Positions 55,293-63,714 of a stretch of 63,726 nt of DNA are shown here, one piece after another (position 1 is the stretch's first letter; the number at the start of each line of letters is the position of its first letter). The DNA comes from an uncultured Brachyspira sp. (GTDB lineage: Bacteria > Spirochaetota > Brachyspiria > Brachyspirales > Brachyspiraceae). The stretch lies in the NCBI RefSeq assembly GCF_944388875.1, contig NZ_CALXKQ010000018.1, forward strand, positions 1-63,726, written 5' to 3'. The translations under genes and the position numbers were made by a program. The notes under the pieces are model-generated. The model searched no databases. It was not told where the DNA came from and saw nothing but the letters and a program-made list of their open reading frames with translations.

Positions 55293-56123
55293 TCAATTAT
55301 TATCAGAGTTCTCTATGCTGGCAATAAAAAGCTCATCGGAAGGCAGAACTAAATTTTCAATATCATCTTCTTTTCCCTGACAAAGTTTGAAAAAGTCGCA
55401 AAACTCACAATGCCTGCCCATCTTCTTTTCAAAAACCCTATCATACCTTATATCATCAACAATCTCATCAAACCATTCTCTTAAATAATTGATAGATTCT
55501 GGAGTAAACTCTACAGTATCAAATTTATCATCTTCAAAATGATAATAAGAACCGCTTGTAACCTTGCATTTAAGTCCGTCCAAAATGCATGCATATAATT
55601 TTAACTGTATAGTCTTTCTTTCTCTCTCTTCATTGTCTTCGACTACATCATAATATTTAGTGGTTTTATAATCTACTATCTGAAGTGTTCCATCAGCTGA
55701 CAAATCTATTCTGTCTATTCTCCCAAATAAAATATAATCCCTAACCCTATTTTCCATATAGCTTTCCATTCTATACGGCACTTTCTGACCAAAAGAATTA
55801 AAGAAATTAGAAAGCATATATAGACCACGTTCACCTAATTCTTTTTCTTCTTCACGGCTGTTAAAGAATGCTCTTATACCGCTTCTTTTCCACACATTCC
55901 TAAATATATTATATAAATTTTCTAAAGTACGTTCCTCTGCCCTTTGCTCATAAAATTCTTTGCATGTTAAATGTACAGCATTCCCAAAAATAAAATAAAC
56001 ATTTACGCTTCTTTTCTGTTTTTTAAAAGGTTTTTCTATATATGTGTACCTATACTTTCTTGGACAAAGTAAATATGTAGACATACTGTATTCACTAAAT
56101 CTTTGTAATTTTTTAGCTTCCAT
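55293..56123 (-). CDS. PD-(D/E)XK nuclease family protein (RecB/Cas4-like, Fe-S type)
   Basis: This 276-residue nuclease domain protein has the PD-(D/E)XK core: GNAVH (motif I His) near residue 48, GRIDRIDL near 134, IVDYKT near 149, and QLKLYA near 172. Cys20 in LLCPRKYRY together with a C-terminal CEFCDFFKLC triad form the four-Cys pattern that binds a 4Fe-4S cluster in AddB and Cas4 enzymes. No CRISPR array or cas gene is nearby, so a DNA-repair role is more likely. It follows the ankyrin gene by 20 nt. Confidence 0.88.
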   Translation of the reverse strand: MEAKKLQRFSEYSMSTYLLCPRKYRYTYIEKPFKKQKRSVNVYFIFGNAVHLTCKEFYEQRAEERTLENLYNIFRNVWKRSGIRAFFNSREEEKELGERGLYMLSNFFNSFGQKVPYRMESYMENRVRDYILFGRIDRIDLSADGTLQIVDYKTTKYYDVVEDNEERERKTIQLKLYACILDGLKCKVTSGSYYHFEDDKFDTVEFTPESINYLREWFDEIVDDIRYDRVFEKKMGRHCEFCDFFKLCQGKEDDIENLVLPSDELFIASIENSDNN

Positions 56124-56143
56124 AAAATAAAAATATATTTATT

Positions 56144-56971
56144 CTAATTACTAGAAGTATATTTATTTAAAAGTGCCTCAATATCGGTATCATTGCATAT
56201 ATTTAAAGGCTTTTTGCCATCCAAATCAGATATATTTGCATCAGCACCGTTTCTTAAAAGTATATCTACAGCCCTGTAGCTGTCAGAAGCAACAGCAAAA
56301 TGCAATGCAGTCCATCCGTCATCATCCTGCAAATCAATATCTAATTTGTATTTCATTAATAAAGCTATAACAGAAACCTGATTATTCATAGATGCCCACA
56401 TCAAAGGCGTAGTACCTGTATTGTCGCCAATATTGACTATATCTCTTCCAGTATTTTTAGCAGAATTAGAATCCAATATAGCAGTAACTACAGATGTATA
56501 TCCTCTTGCCGAAGCAATATGTATAGCCATAGCCTCATCTACATCATCTTTAGCAAGTATATCAGCTCCATAATTTAAAAGCATAGATACCATATCAGAA
56601 TATCCATAGTATGAAGCAAGCAAAAGAGGAGTCTGTCCGTCAGCATACCATACATTATCTCCTTCAGTAAATATAGTGTCTGCAGGAAGTCTTGGGTTCA
56701 TATCTATTTTTTTATGAGATAATAACTCCCTTACTATTTCACTATTATTAGCTTTTACAGCTAAATGCAAAGCAGACCATCCCTCTTCATTCACACTATT
56801 AATATCTATACCGCTTGATATGAGTTCTTTTACTTTATTAATATCCCCATTATCTATAGCTGTAAAAAATTCATTATCTGTACTTTTATTTACTTCCTGA
56901 TTAGTCAAATCCTGTGAATATAAAACAAAGCTTAATAAAAATAATATAGCAGAAACATATTTTTTTAACAT
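56144..56971 (-). CDS. Exported ankyrin-repeat protein
   Basis: This 275-residue protein has a signal peptide (YVSAILFLLSFVLYSQ) and about six ankyrin repeats from residue 33 on, for example NEEGWSALHLAVKANNSEIV, DGQTPLLLASYYG, GTTPLMWASMNNQ, DDGWTALHFAVASDS. The start is ATG at 56971 with AAGGAT upstream; a TTG two codons before is less likely. It probably mediates protein contacts in the periplasm. It is the first gene of a run with the Fe-S nuclease and the Eis-like gene. Confidence 0.85.
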   Translation of the reverse strand: MLKKYVSAILFLLSFVLYSQDLTNQEVNKSTDNEFFTAIDNGDINKVKELISSGIDINSVNEEGWSALHLAVKANNSEIVRELLSHKKIDMNPRLPADTIFTEGDNVWYADGQTPLLLASYYGYSDMVSMLLNYGADILAKDDVDEAMAIHIASARGYTSVVTAILDSNSAKNTGRDIVNIGDNTGTTPLMWASMNNQVSVIALLMKYKLDIDLQDDDGWTALHFAVASDSYRAVDILLRNGADANISDLDGKKPLNICNDTDIEALLNKYTSSN

Positions 56972-57189
56972 AAACAAAATATCCTTAATACAATATTACC
57001 ATAGTATAAATTATAGTATAAAAATTTAAAATATACAATAATACAAAAATATTTTTTTCATTAACCTAATATCAATCTATTAAATATTAAACTATCAATA
57101 TATACAAATTAATTACAATATATTAAAATTAATTGACTTTTTAATAATTATAAAATATATTATGACAAAATATTATTGAGGTATATATT

Positions 57190-58476
57190 ATGTTTACTAG
57201 TTCCAAAATACATATTGTATTAATATTATTATGTACAATATTCAGTACATTAATGTCCCAGACAACAAATACAAATAATATAAAAAGATATGGGCAATTA
57301 TCAGCTTCTTTAGAATTAGTAGCTTATGGAAGAATGAGTGATTTAATAGAGCAAACTGGCAATGAAGATACATTAGGAGTTTTGTTATACGGAGATTTGC
57401 ACTATATAAAAGAATATAAATATGCATCAATAGAGGCAAATATCAATGCTAGATTCTATGAACCATTATCTCATAAAGCAAGATTCTATAAAAATATGTC
57501 TCCTCCTGTATTTGATTTCTCTAAAATGAATATATTTGTAAACTTTAAATATATTGGAATAAGAGCAGGTGTATTAGAACCTTACACTAAAAATATACCT
57601 ATAACTTCATATTTCCCTACATTATTTTACTATCATACAGTAAGCAGCAATAAAGCAACCGTACTTTCAGGTCCTAGAGATATGCCTATAGGATATGAAA
57701 CACAATTTATACCTAGATATGATACGGGTTTAATGGTAGAAGCTAATTTTTTTGGTGTATTTATAGGCTTAGGATTAGTAAATGGGGAGATGGGGCTGGA
57801 TGCAAATTCATCAAAAGGTTTAATGGCTAAAATATCATACAGTAATGATTATATTAATACGGGTGTAGCTGGTATAGTTACAGAAATAGGTTCTCAGCCT
57901 ATTAAGGAATGGGGAGACAGTGTAAATGCATTTTTCTATTTTAGAAATGGAAAAGACGGAAGATTTACAGTGGGTTTGGAAGGTTTTTGGTTCAGACATG
58001 GCATAAGAGTTTATAATGAATATTTTCCAGGTCAAGAAAACACAAACATACCTCATTTTAATGACGGATACTATACTGATTTTTCTATTCAAACTTTTAA
58101 CGGCAGCAAACCTTATTACGGCATGAGCGGATTTATATTCTTTGAAGCTAGAAGATTATGGAAATTTGATATAACAGCACATTTCGGAATACATGATAAT
58201 AATATATATTCAGATGCAGAAGACATTTATCAGCTTAAATACAGAGCATTTTTAAGAATAACATTTAATATAACCGATGATTTTAAAATAATGATTTCAG
58301 ATACTTTCACTTATGATCCTGTATACAAAAACAATTATCAATATTATGAGTTAGAGGACAGATATCAAGTAGGGGTTATTTCATACAAAGAAGGAGGCGG
58401 AGGACATTATACTGTAGATAATGACTTTTATTTAGGATTAAGTTTTAAATTTGGCGGGGTATGGGGAAATAAATAG
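57190..58476 (+). CDS. Probable outer-membrane beta-barrel protein
   Basis: This 428-residue exported protein has a signal peptide (IHIVLILLCTIFSTLMSQ). The mature part consists of alternating hydrophobic/polar strands with many Tyr, Phe and Gly residues, ending in NDFYLGLSFKFGGVWGNK, a C-terminal strand as in porins. Acidic, Gly-rich loops separate the strands. It is probably a porin-like or surface barrel protein; I cannot assign a named family. TGAGG precedes the ATG. It is monocistronic ahead of proB. Confidence 0.7.
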   Translation: MFTSSKIHIVLILLCTIFSTLMSQTTNTNNIKRYGQLSASLELVAYGRMSDLIEQTGNEDTLGVLLYGDLHYIKEYKYASIEANINARFYEPLSHKARFYKNMSPPVFDFSKMNIFVNFKYIGIRAGVLEPYTKNIPITSYFPTLFYYHTVSSNKATVLSGPRDMPIGYETQFIPRYDTGLMVEANFFGVFIGLGLVNGEMGLDANSSKGLMAKISYSNDYINTGVAGIVTEIGSQPIKEWGDSVNAFFYFRNGKDGRFTVGLEGFWFRHGIRVYNEYFPGQENTNIPHFNDGYYTDFSIQTFNGSKPYYGMSGFIFFEARRLWKFDITAHFGIHDNNIYSDAEDIYQLKYRAFLRITFNITDDFKIMISDTFTYDPVYKNNYQYYELEDRYQVGVISYKEGGGGHYTVDNDFYLGLSFKFGGVWGNK

Positions 58477-58519
58477 ATAAAAATCATAAATTATAACTTT
58501 ATTTTTTTATTATATCATT

Positions 58520-58525
58520 TATAAT
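58520..58525 (+). promoter_or_regulatory. -10 box placing the proB ATG at the transcription start
   Basis: TATAAT ends 7 nt before the proB ATG and no Shine-Dalgarno is visible. Confidence 0.5.
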
Positions 58526-58532
58526 AATTCGC

Positions 58533-59678
58533 ATGAAAAAAATAGATTTAAATAATATAAAAAGAATAGTATTCAAATTTGGTACTAATGTTTTGAGAAA
58601 TGATGAGGGATATATATCTTTAGCTAGAATATATTCTTTTATAGAGGCTATATCAAAGTTTCATAGAATGGGAAAAGAGGTATTGATAGTTACTTCTGGA
58701 GCTGTTGGTCTTGGTGCTAAAAAAATTAATGTTCAGGACTTGGATGAAGTTGCATTAAAACAGGCTTGTGCTGCTATAGGACAATCCCAATTAATGTCTA
58801 TATATGAAGACGGATTCTCAAAATTTGATATAGTTACAGCTCAAATACTGCTTACAGAAGAAGATTTTTCTAATAGAAGAAGATATCTAAATCTTCATTC
58901 AACACTTAGCATGCTGTTAAAATATAAAGTTGTACCTATAATAAATGAAAATGATACTGTATCAAGCGATGAACTTAAACATATTTACGATGTTACTCAG
59001 ATAAGTTTTTCTGATAATGATAAACTTTCTGCCCTTGTTGCAAGCGAATTAGATGCTGATTTGCTTATAATACTTTCTGATATAAATGGGCTTTATGATG
59101 ATAATCCTAAAACCAATCCTAATGCCAATTTTATACATGAAGTATTTGAAGTTACTAAAGATATAGAAAACTTAGGTCTTGATGCTTCTAAAGGCGGCAG
59201 AGGAGGCATGAAAACCAAACTTCAGGCTGCAAAAATAGTTACTAGATCAGGATGTGCTTTATTCATAGCTAATGGAAAAAAACCTAATGTACTCAATGAT
59301 ATATTCGAAACTAAAGATAAAACAATATTCTATCCTGTAGAAGAAACAGATGAGCTTTCTACTAAAAAGAGATGGATTGCTTATGCTACAACTATAATAG
59401 GAAAATTAGTTGTTAATTCTGGTGCCAAAAAAGCAGTGCTTGAAAAAGAGTCTAGTATTCTTCCTATAGGTTTAATAAAAGTAATTAATACTTTCAAAAA
59501 AGGCGATATAGTAAGTATTGTAGATGAAGATGGAAATGAGTTCGCAAGAGGAATAATAAATTATAACTCTGATGATGTTCAAAAAATCATAGGACATCAT
59601 TCTGATGATATATTAAAGATACTGGGCTATAAAAATTATGATGCTGTAATTACAAGAGATCATATAGTAATACTATAA
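58533..59678 (+). CDS. proB: Glutamate 5-kinase
   Basis: This first enzyme of proline synthesis phosphorylates glutamate with ATP. The protein has 381 residues: an amino-acid kinase domain (about 1-260) with FKFGTNVLRNDEG, VTSGAVGLGAKK, the Glu-binding PIINENDTVSSDE, and SDINGLYDDNP, followed by a C-terminal PUA domain (about 285-370, NSGAKKAVLEKESSILPIG). It appears leaderless. proC lies 1.5 kb away on the other strand; proA is not in the window. It overlaps the end of galT by 6 nt. Confidence 0.97.
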   Translation: MKKIDLNNIKRIVFKFGTNVLRNDEGYISLARIYSFIEAISKFHRMGKEVLIVTSGAVGLGAKKINVQDLDEVALKQACAAIGQSQLMSIYEDGFSKFDIVTAQILLTEEDFSNRRRYLNLHSTLSMLLKYKVVPIINENDTVSSDELKHIYDVTQISFSDNDKLSALVASELDADLLIILSDINGLYDDNPKTNPNANFIHEVFEVTKDIENLGLDASKGGRGGMKTKLQAAKIVTRSGCALFIANGKKPNVLNDIFETKDKTIFYPVEETDELSTKKRWIAYATTIIGKLVVNSGAKKAVLEKESSILPIGLIKVINTFKKGDIVSIVDEDGNEFARGIINYNSDDVQKIIGHHSDDILKILGYKNYDAVITRDHIVIL

Positions 59679-60674
59679 TGCATTTCTAAGCTGCTCGGCT
59701 GCATCTTCTGGAGTTATTGAATTAATAAATACGCCGCTTCCAAGCTCATAACCTGCTAATTTGCTCATTTTCGGCATTATATCTAAAAACCAATGGCTTG
59801 AATATTTAAATTTAACCTCAAGTGCAGAAAGTAATGTATGAAGTACATAATTAAAACTGACTTCTCCAAGAACTTTATATAATCTGTCAAATATATTTTT
59901 TAATATATCAGCAAAATCTAAAATATTCATACTTGAAACATTCACAATACTTGCCGAATGCTGTTTAGGCATTATATATATTTGATAAGGCGATCTAGAT
60001 GCAAAAGGACAAACAGCAATAAAATTATCATTTTCGCATATAACCCTATCATTAAGCCTTTTTTCTTCATCAATTATATCACAATACACACATCTATTTT
60101 TTTCATTATAATATTCTAATGAACCATTAATTTCATCAAGCATCTGCATTGGAATAAATGGAGTTGTTATTATTTGAGAATGCGAGTGGGATAAACTTGC
60201 TCCTGCTTCAGGTCCGAAGTTTTTAAAATATAAGCTATAGAGCATATCCTTATTTTTTCCCAAATCTTTAAGCCTTTTAATAACAGCTTTGAATATATAA
60301 AAAAAATCTTCTGCCTCAGCATGATAGAAATTAAAATAATGATTAGGATGCTCTATAATAACATCATGAAATCCTTTTGAACTGCTGGCACAGAAAAGGC
60401 TGTTTTCTTTTGGAAGTTCATTTTCATGGGTTTCGGATATTATAGGATATTTATTTGGTACTATCCTAACCTGCCATATCTCCTCCTGCTCTGCATATAC
60501 TGTATAAACAGAGTCTGGAGTTTTCATCTCATGCCCTCTGCAAAAAGGACAGCTAAGTTCTGAATTTTCTATGTGTCTTTGATTAATATTAACATAATCA
60601 CTAGGTCTTCCAGTTCTTTCTGCTGATATAATTACTGACTGCTTAGTTACGGGATCTTTGCGAATATGCGGCAT
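59673..60674 (-). CDS. galT: Galactose-1-phosphate uridylyltransferase
   Basis: This 333-residue HIT-superfamily enzyme of the Leloir pathway exchanges UMP between UDP-glucose and galactose-1-phosphate. The zinc-site Cys pair CPFC is at residues 42-45, a second CxxC is in CVYCDII near 194, and the nucleophilic-His loop reads SLSHSHSQI near 165 (usual HPHxQ). The N-terminus RKDPVTKQSVIISAERTGRP is typical. AGG lies upstream inside the end of the receiver gene. No galK or galE is present. Confidence 0.92.
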   Translation of the reverse strand: MPHIRKDPVTKQSVIISAERTGRPSDYVNINQRHIENSELSCPFCRGHEMKTPDSVYTVYAEQEEIWQVRIVPNKYPIISETHENELPKENSLFCASSSKGFHDVIIEHPNHYFNFYHAEAEDFFYIFKAVIKRLKDLGKNKDMLYSLYFKNFGPEAGASLSHSHSQIITTPFIPMQMLDEINGSLEYYNEKNRCVYCDIIDEEKRLNDRVICENDNFIAVCPFASRSPYQIYIMPKQHSASIVNVSSMNILDFADILKNIFDRLYKVLGEVSFNYVLHTLLSALEVKFKYSSHWFLDIMPKMSKLAGYELGSGVFINSITPEDAAEQLRNAL

Positions 60675-60683
60675 AAAAAAATA

Positions 60684-61046
60684 TCAACCTATAAGTCTTT
60701 TTATTTTGTCTTTAATTTCTGTAAGATTTCCAGATTTTAATATATATCCGTCAGCATTCCAAACTGAAAACTCATGTCTGTAATTGTTATATGCGGTACA
60801 TATTATAATAGGTAACTCTCTATGCTTTTCTCTAACCTTAGCTAAAAAATCTAATCCATCCATTTTAGGCATTTTTATATCTAATGTTATCAAATCAATA
60901 TGAGGAGTACCTTTATCAAGCATTTCTAAGGCTTCCTCTCCACTATCAGTGGATACGACATCATATCCCTCATCTTTAAACTCTTCTTCAAAAAGAGTTC
61001 TAATGCTCTTTTCATCATCTAAAACTAATATTGTCTTTTTAGGCAT
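60684..61046 (-). CDS. Single-domain response regulator (CheY-like)
   Basis: This 120-residue receiver domain has no output domain. The acidic pocket is Asp10/Asp11, the phosphorylation site Asp56 in TLDIKMPKMDG, the switch Thr in IICTAY near 84, and the conserved Lys in ILKSGN near 104. It should be phosphorylated by a histidine kinase encoded elsewhere and act by protein binding. AAGGAG gives the start. Its stop is 9 nt before galT, so the two share a transcript, an odd pairing. Confidence 0.93.
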   Translation of the reverse strand: MPKKTILVLDDEKSIRTLFEEEFKDEGYDVVSTDSGEEALEMLDKGTPHIDLITLDIKMPKMDGLDFLAKVREKHRELPIIICTAYNNYRHEFSVWNADGYILKSGNLTEIKDKIKRLIG

Positions 61047-61185
61047 ATAAATGCTCCTTCATATATCTTATATTAATATTATAATGATTGAGTTAAAAAA
61101 GTCAAACAGAATTTTTTTATTTTGAATTCTATTACCTCATTAATAAAAAATTCAAAATATATGTAAGATTAGTATTATTAAACAT

Positions 61186-61977
61186 TTATTTTTTCTCACT
61201 TTCTATAGAAGCTCTATAGCTTGCAGCAATACTTTCTATAATACCGCTTCTAAGTCCTTTTTCTTCTAATACTTCTACACCTTTAATTGTAAGTCCCCCT
61301 GGTGTGCATACTCCATCCTTTAACTGTGCAGGATGCTTTCCAGACTCTAAAACCATAGCACCAGCACCCTTAAAAACCTGAGCAGCCATTTCTATAGATG
61401 TCTTTCTGTCTATACCCATTAAAACCCCAGCATCACTCATAGCTTCTATTAATACATACATAAATGCAGGCGAACATCCAGCCATAGCATTATAAGCATG
61501 TATCTGTTCTTCTGTTACAACCTTAACCATACCTACACGCTTTAATAATTCCACAACGCCATTCTGAACAACTTTATTTTCTGCCTCTACAACGGATATA
61601 AAACCATTACAAGTTTTTACAGGAGTATTTGGCATTATCCTTACAATACGGCTTCCATTAAACATCCTTGCTAAATCCCTCTTGCTTACAGAAGCAGCAA
61701 CGCTTACTATACTAGCCCCTACTTTAATAGAAGATGATATTTCAGCAGCAACAGCAGTAACCATATAAGGCTTAACTGCTATAAATAATATATCAGCTTC
61801 ACTAGCAACCTTTCTATTGTCAGTATATACTTTTATGCCTAAGTTCTTCTCAAGATAATCTTTTTTCTCCATTGTTTTTACGCTTGCTATGATATTGTTA
61901 TACTCTATTCCTGATTTTATAAAACCTTCTATCAAAGCTCCGCCCATAGCTCCAGCACCAATAAAACCTATAATCAT
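61186..61977 (-). CDS. proC: Pyrroline-5-carboxylate reductase
   Basis: This last step of proline synthesis reduces pyrroline-5-carboxylate with NAD(P)H. The protein has 263 residues. A Rossmann motif IGFIGAGAMGGALIEG is at 2-17, IMPNTPVKTCNGF near 118, and the C-terminal signature runs from VLMGIDRKTSIEMAAQ to VCTPGGLTIKG near 240. I use ATG 61977, with AAGGAG 7 nt upstream; the ATG at 61992 includes that SD. It is monocistronic. Confidence 0.96.
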   Translation of the reverse strand: MIIGFIGAGAMGGALIEGFIKSGIEYNNIIASVKTMEKKDYLEKNLGIKVYTDNRKVASEADILFIAVKPYMVTAVAAEISSSIKVGASIVSVAASVSKRDLARMFNGSRIVRIMPNTPVKTCNGFISVVEAENKVVQNGVVELLKRVGMVKVVTEEQIHAYNAMAGCSPAFMYVLIEAMSDAGVLMGIDRKTSIEMAAQVFKGAGAMVLESGKHPAQLKDGVCTPGGLTIKGVEVLEEKGLRSGIIESIAASYRASIESEKK

Positions 61978-62155
61978 ATAAAACTCCTTCATAAATAATA
62001 ATAAATATAATTATTTACAAATATAGAAATTAAAAAATATTATAATAAAAACTATATAAATTGCAAAGTGATTAAAATAAATTTATCTTATATATATGTT
62101 TTCAATATTGAAGTAAAAAAATTAAAAAAAATAATAAAAAAATGTAAAGAAAATA

Positions 62156-62184
62156 TTGACATAAAATATAAAAGAGCCTATCAT
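62156..62184 (+). promoter_or_regulatory. Promoter of the heptamer-repeat ORF
   Basis: TTGACA (62156-62161), 17 nt, TATCAT (62179-62184), then 6 nt to ATG 62191, the same leaderless spacing as seen at other genes here. Confidence 0.6.
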
Positions 62185-62190
62185 AAAGGC

Positions 62191-62289
62191 ATGAAAAACT
62201 TATTAATAAACGCTATAAATATTCATACAGCTGAAACTCAGCACTCAGCACTCAGCACTCAGCACTCAGCACTCATAACAATTCTTTAA
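62191..62289 (+). CDS. Short ORF carrying the heptanucleotide repeat (current phase)
   Basis: A 32-codon frame (MKNLLINAINIHTAE, then repeat-coded QHSALST) stops at 62289. The ATG stands 6 nt after a good -10 box. The frame is also open upstream to a GTG at 62068. With one more repeat unit it would join the long open frame that ends at 62519, giving about 111 residues. Translation is unproven. Confidence 0.4.
   Translation: MKNLLINAINIHTAETQHSALSTQHSALITIL
62236..62275 (+). repeat. Heptanucleotide repeat (ACTCAGC)5 plus partial unit
   Basis: Five exact ACTCAGC units followed by ACTCA. Each unit shifts the frame by one base. Confidence 0.97.
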
Positions 62290-62519
62290 ACAATAAAAAA
62301 CATTCTAATCACAAAAACAAGCCTAACATAATACTAACTATAATAACTCTGCAATCTCTTTTTGTGTTGCATAAATTAATTGTTATACTAAGCAAAGTAT
62401 ATTCTAAAACATTAAATAATATTTCAAGAAATAAAATTAACATAATACTGGAATGCTCTGATTCCATTAACTCAGAAATAAGCATTAGAAATAATGTTTA
62501 TAATAAAAAAATTTATTAA
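62271..62519 (+). other. Out-of-phase open frame after the heptamer repeat
   Basis: Eighty-two codons without a stop follow the repeat and end at 62519, just before the ribosome-binding site of the lipoprotein gene. The frame has no start of its own. Its product would be Asn/Ile/Lys/Ser-rich with no Gly, so it may not be a real protein. It becomes continuous with ATG 62191 at six or three units. Confidence 0.35.
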
Positions 62520-62533
62520 AAGGAGTTCAACTT

Positions 62534-63031
62534 ATGAACAAAAAGATTTTATCTATTTTCGTAATGGTAATGGCTTTATCATTACTAGGCGTGAGCTGCA
62601 ACAAAAAAACCACAGATCCAACTAATGGAGGAAGCTCAACAACACAAAATAAAAATATTACTAGTATAACACCTAGTGCTGGAACTGATACAAGTAGTCC
62701 TTTAGATTTTAATAATGCTACTGCGAATACTGCTGTTAATAAGCCTTTAACATTCACTATTGTACCAGATGGTATAAAAAATTTAAAATATACAATTAAA
62801 TCTGTAGAAAAAGATTCTGGAGATACTGATTCAAATAATGCAGATGCTGTATTAACAAAAGACCATTTTAGTTACGATGGAGCTCAATTAACTATTAGCG
62901 GTGATGGAGCAACAAAGATAGATGGACTTGGTAATGGTAAGTACAACCAAGTTATAGTTACTATAACTGTATCAGGTGATGGCTATAATCCTAAAGATGT
63001 TCAAGTATATATCAAATTTGCTAAGGCTTAA
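62534..63031 (+). CDS. Hypothetical surface lipoprotein
   Basis: This 165-residue lipoprotein has a signal peptide ending in the lipobox GVSC (Cys22). A Thr/Ser/Asn-rich linker follows, then a C-terminal beta-sandwich-like domain (about 80-165) with KYTIKSVEKDSGD and QVIVTITVSGDGYNPKDV. A strong AAAAGGAG ribosome-binding site is present. It is probably anchored in the inner or outer membrane facing out. No family recognised. Confidence 0.75.
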   Translation: MNKKILSIFVMVMALSLLGVSCNKKTTDPTNGGSSTTQNKNITSITPSAGTDTSSPLDFNNATANTAVNKPLTFTIVPDGIKNLKYTIKSVEKDSGDTDSNNADAVLTKDHFSYDGAQLTISGDGATKIDGLGNGKYNQVIVTITVSGDGYNPKDVQVYIKFAKA

Positions 63032-63063
63032 TTTCTATTAAATATAGTTTTTACGTTTGTAGA

Positions 63064-63099
63064 GTATATAGGGGTAGGAGTTACTCCGCCTCTATATAC
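63064..63099 (+). terminator. Imperfect hairpin after the lipoprotein gene
   Basis: GTATATAG/CTATATAC form the base of a stem that continues with G-U pairs and a mismatch. It has no T-run. It may stabilise or end the lipoprotein mRNA. Confidence 0.45.
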
Positions 63100-63153
63100 C
63101 CGTTACCCTGACACATTATAACATAAAAACTATTATTTTTAAGCTTATAATGC

Positions 63154-63276
63154 TTACTTATTAAAAATTACATTTATGCCAATATATTTATTCAAGCCTT
63201 CATAATATCCTAATGGGTTTGATTGAATAATATAATACTGTGCCCCCTTTGCTTGTTTCTCAAGTGAAGGGGTTTT
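63154..63276 (-). pseudogene. C-terminal remnant of an outer-membrane-like protein
   Basis: A minus-strand frame of about 40 codons without a start ends GYYEGLNKYIGINVIFNK and stop. The alternating aromatic C-terminus resembles a final barrel strand. The upstream part is replaced by a terminator hairpin and repeats, so it looks like the leftover end of a lost gene. A short chance frame cannot be excluded. Confidence 0.35.
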
Positions 63277-63278
63277 TT
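63244..63278 (+). terminator. Strong rho-independent terminator
   Basis: A stem of 12 pairs (63244-63255 with 63261-63272, two G-U pairs) with a 5-nt loop is followed by T6. Confidence 0.8.
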
Positions 63279-63290
63279 ATTTTATCATGC

Positions 63291-63490
63291 AACGCACGGA
63301 AATAAAGTTTCATACATATACAAAATTCTCATCATCAATTCATTCATAATCAACATTAATCAAACGTGCGGTAAATTTGTAAAAAATTAAAAAAATACTT
63401 GGGTGGGCAGTGCCATAACTATTTCTAACTAAAAAGAAAAATAATGCTGAAATAACAAATTAGATTTTAAACCTAAAGGGTGGGGAATGT
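63291..63490 (+). repeat. G-tract interspersed repeat, tandem unit 1
   Basis: AACGCACGG (63291-63299), ACGTGCGGT (63364-63372), CTTGGGTGGG (63398-63407) and AAAGGGTGGGG (ending 63485). A second unit follows with a period of about 222 bp. No coding frame seen in 63291-63726. Confidence 0.85.
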
Positions 63491-63511
63491 AAGTAAATAA
63501 AAACTTTATTT

Positions 63512-63714
63512 AACGCACGGTTAATACTGCTTCATACATAGATAAAATTATCCTACTCAATTCATTCATAATAAAAAATTAATTAAGCGTACGGTTAGTT
63601 AACTATAAATTTAAAAAATTCTTGGGTGGGCAGTGCCATAACTATTTCCAACTAAAAAGAAAAATAATGCTGAAATAACAAATTAGATTTTAAACCTAAA
63701 GGGTGGGGAATGTA
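63512..63714 (+). repeat. G-tract interspersed repeat, tandem unit 2
   Basis: AACGCACGG (63512-63520), GCGTACGGTT (63587-63596), CTTGGGTGGG (63621-63630) and GGGTGGGG (63701-63708). The G-tract module is almost identical to unit 1 (one substitution noticed), while the left modules have diverged more. Confidence 0.85.

Noticed and set aside
55293-56123. Cas4 protein of a CRISPR system
   Set aside because: The Fe-S nuclease pattern fits, but there is no array or cas neighbour, so a general RecB-like nuclease is the safer call.
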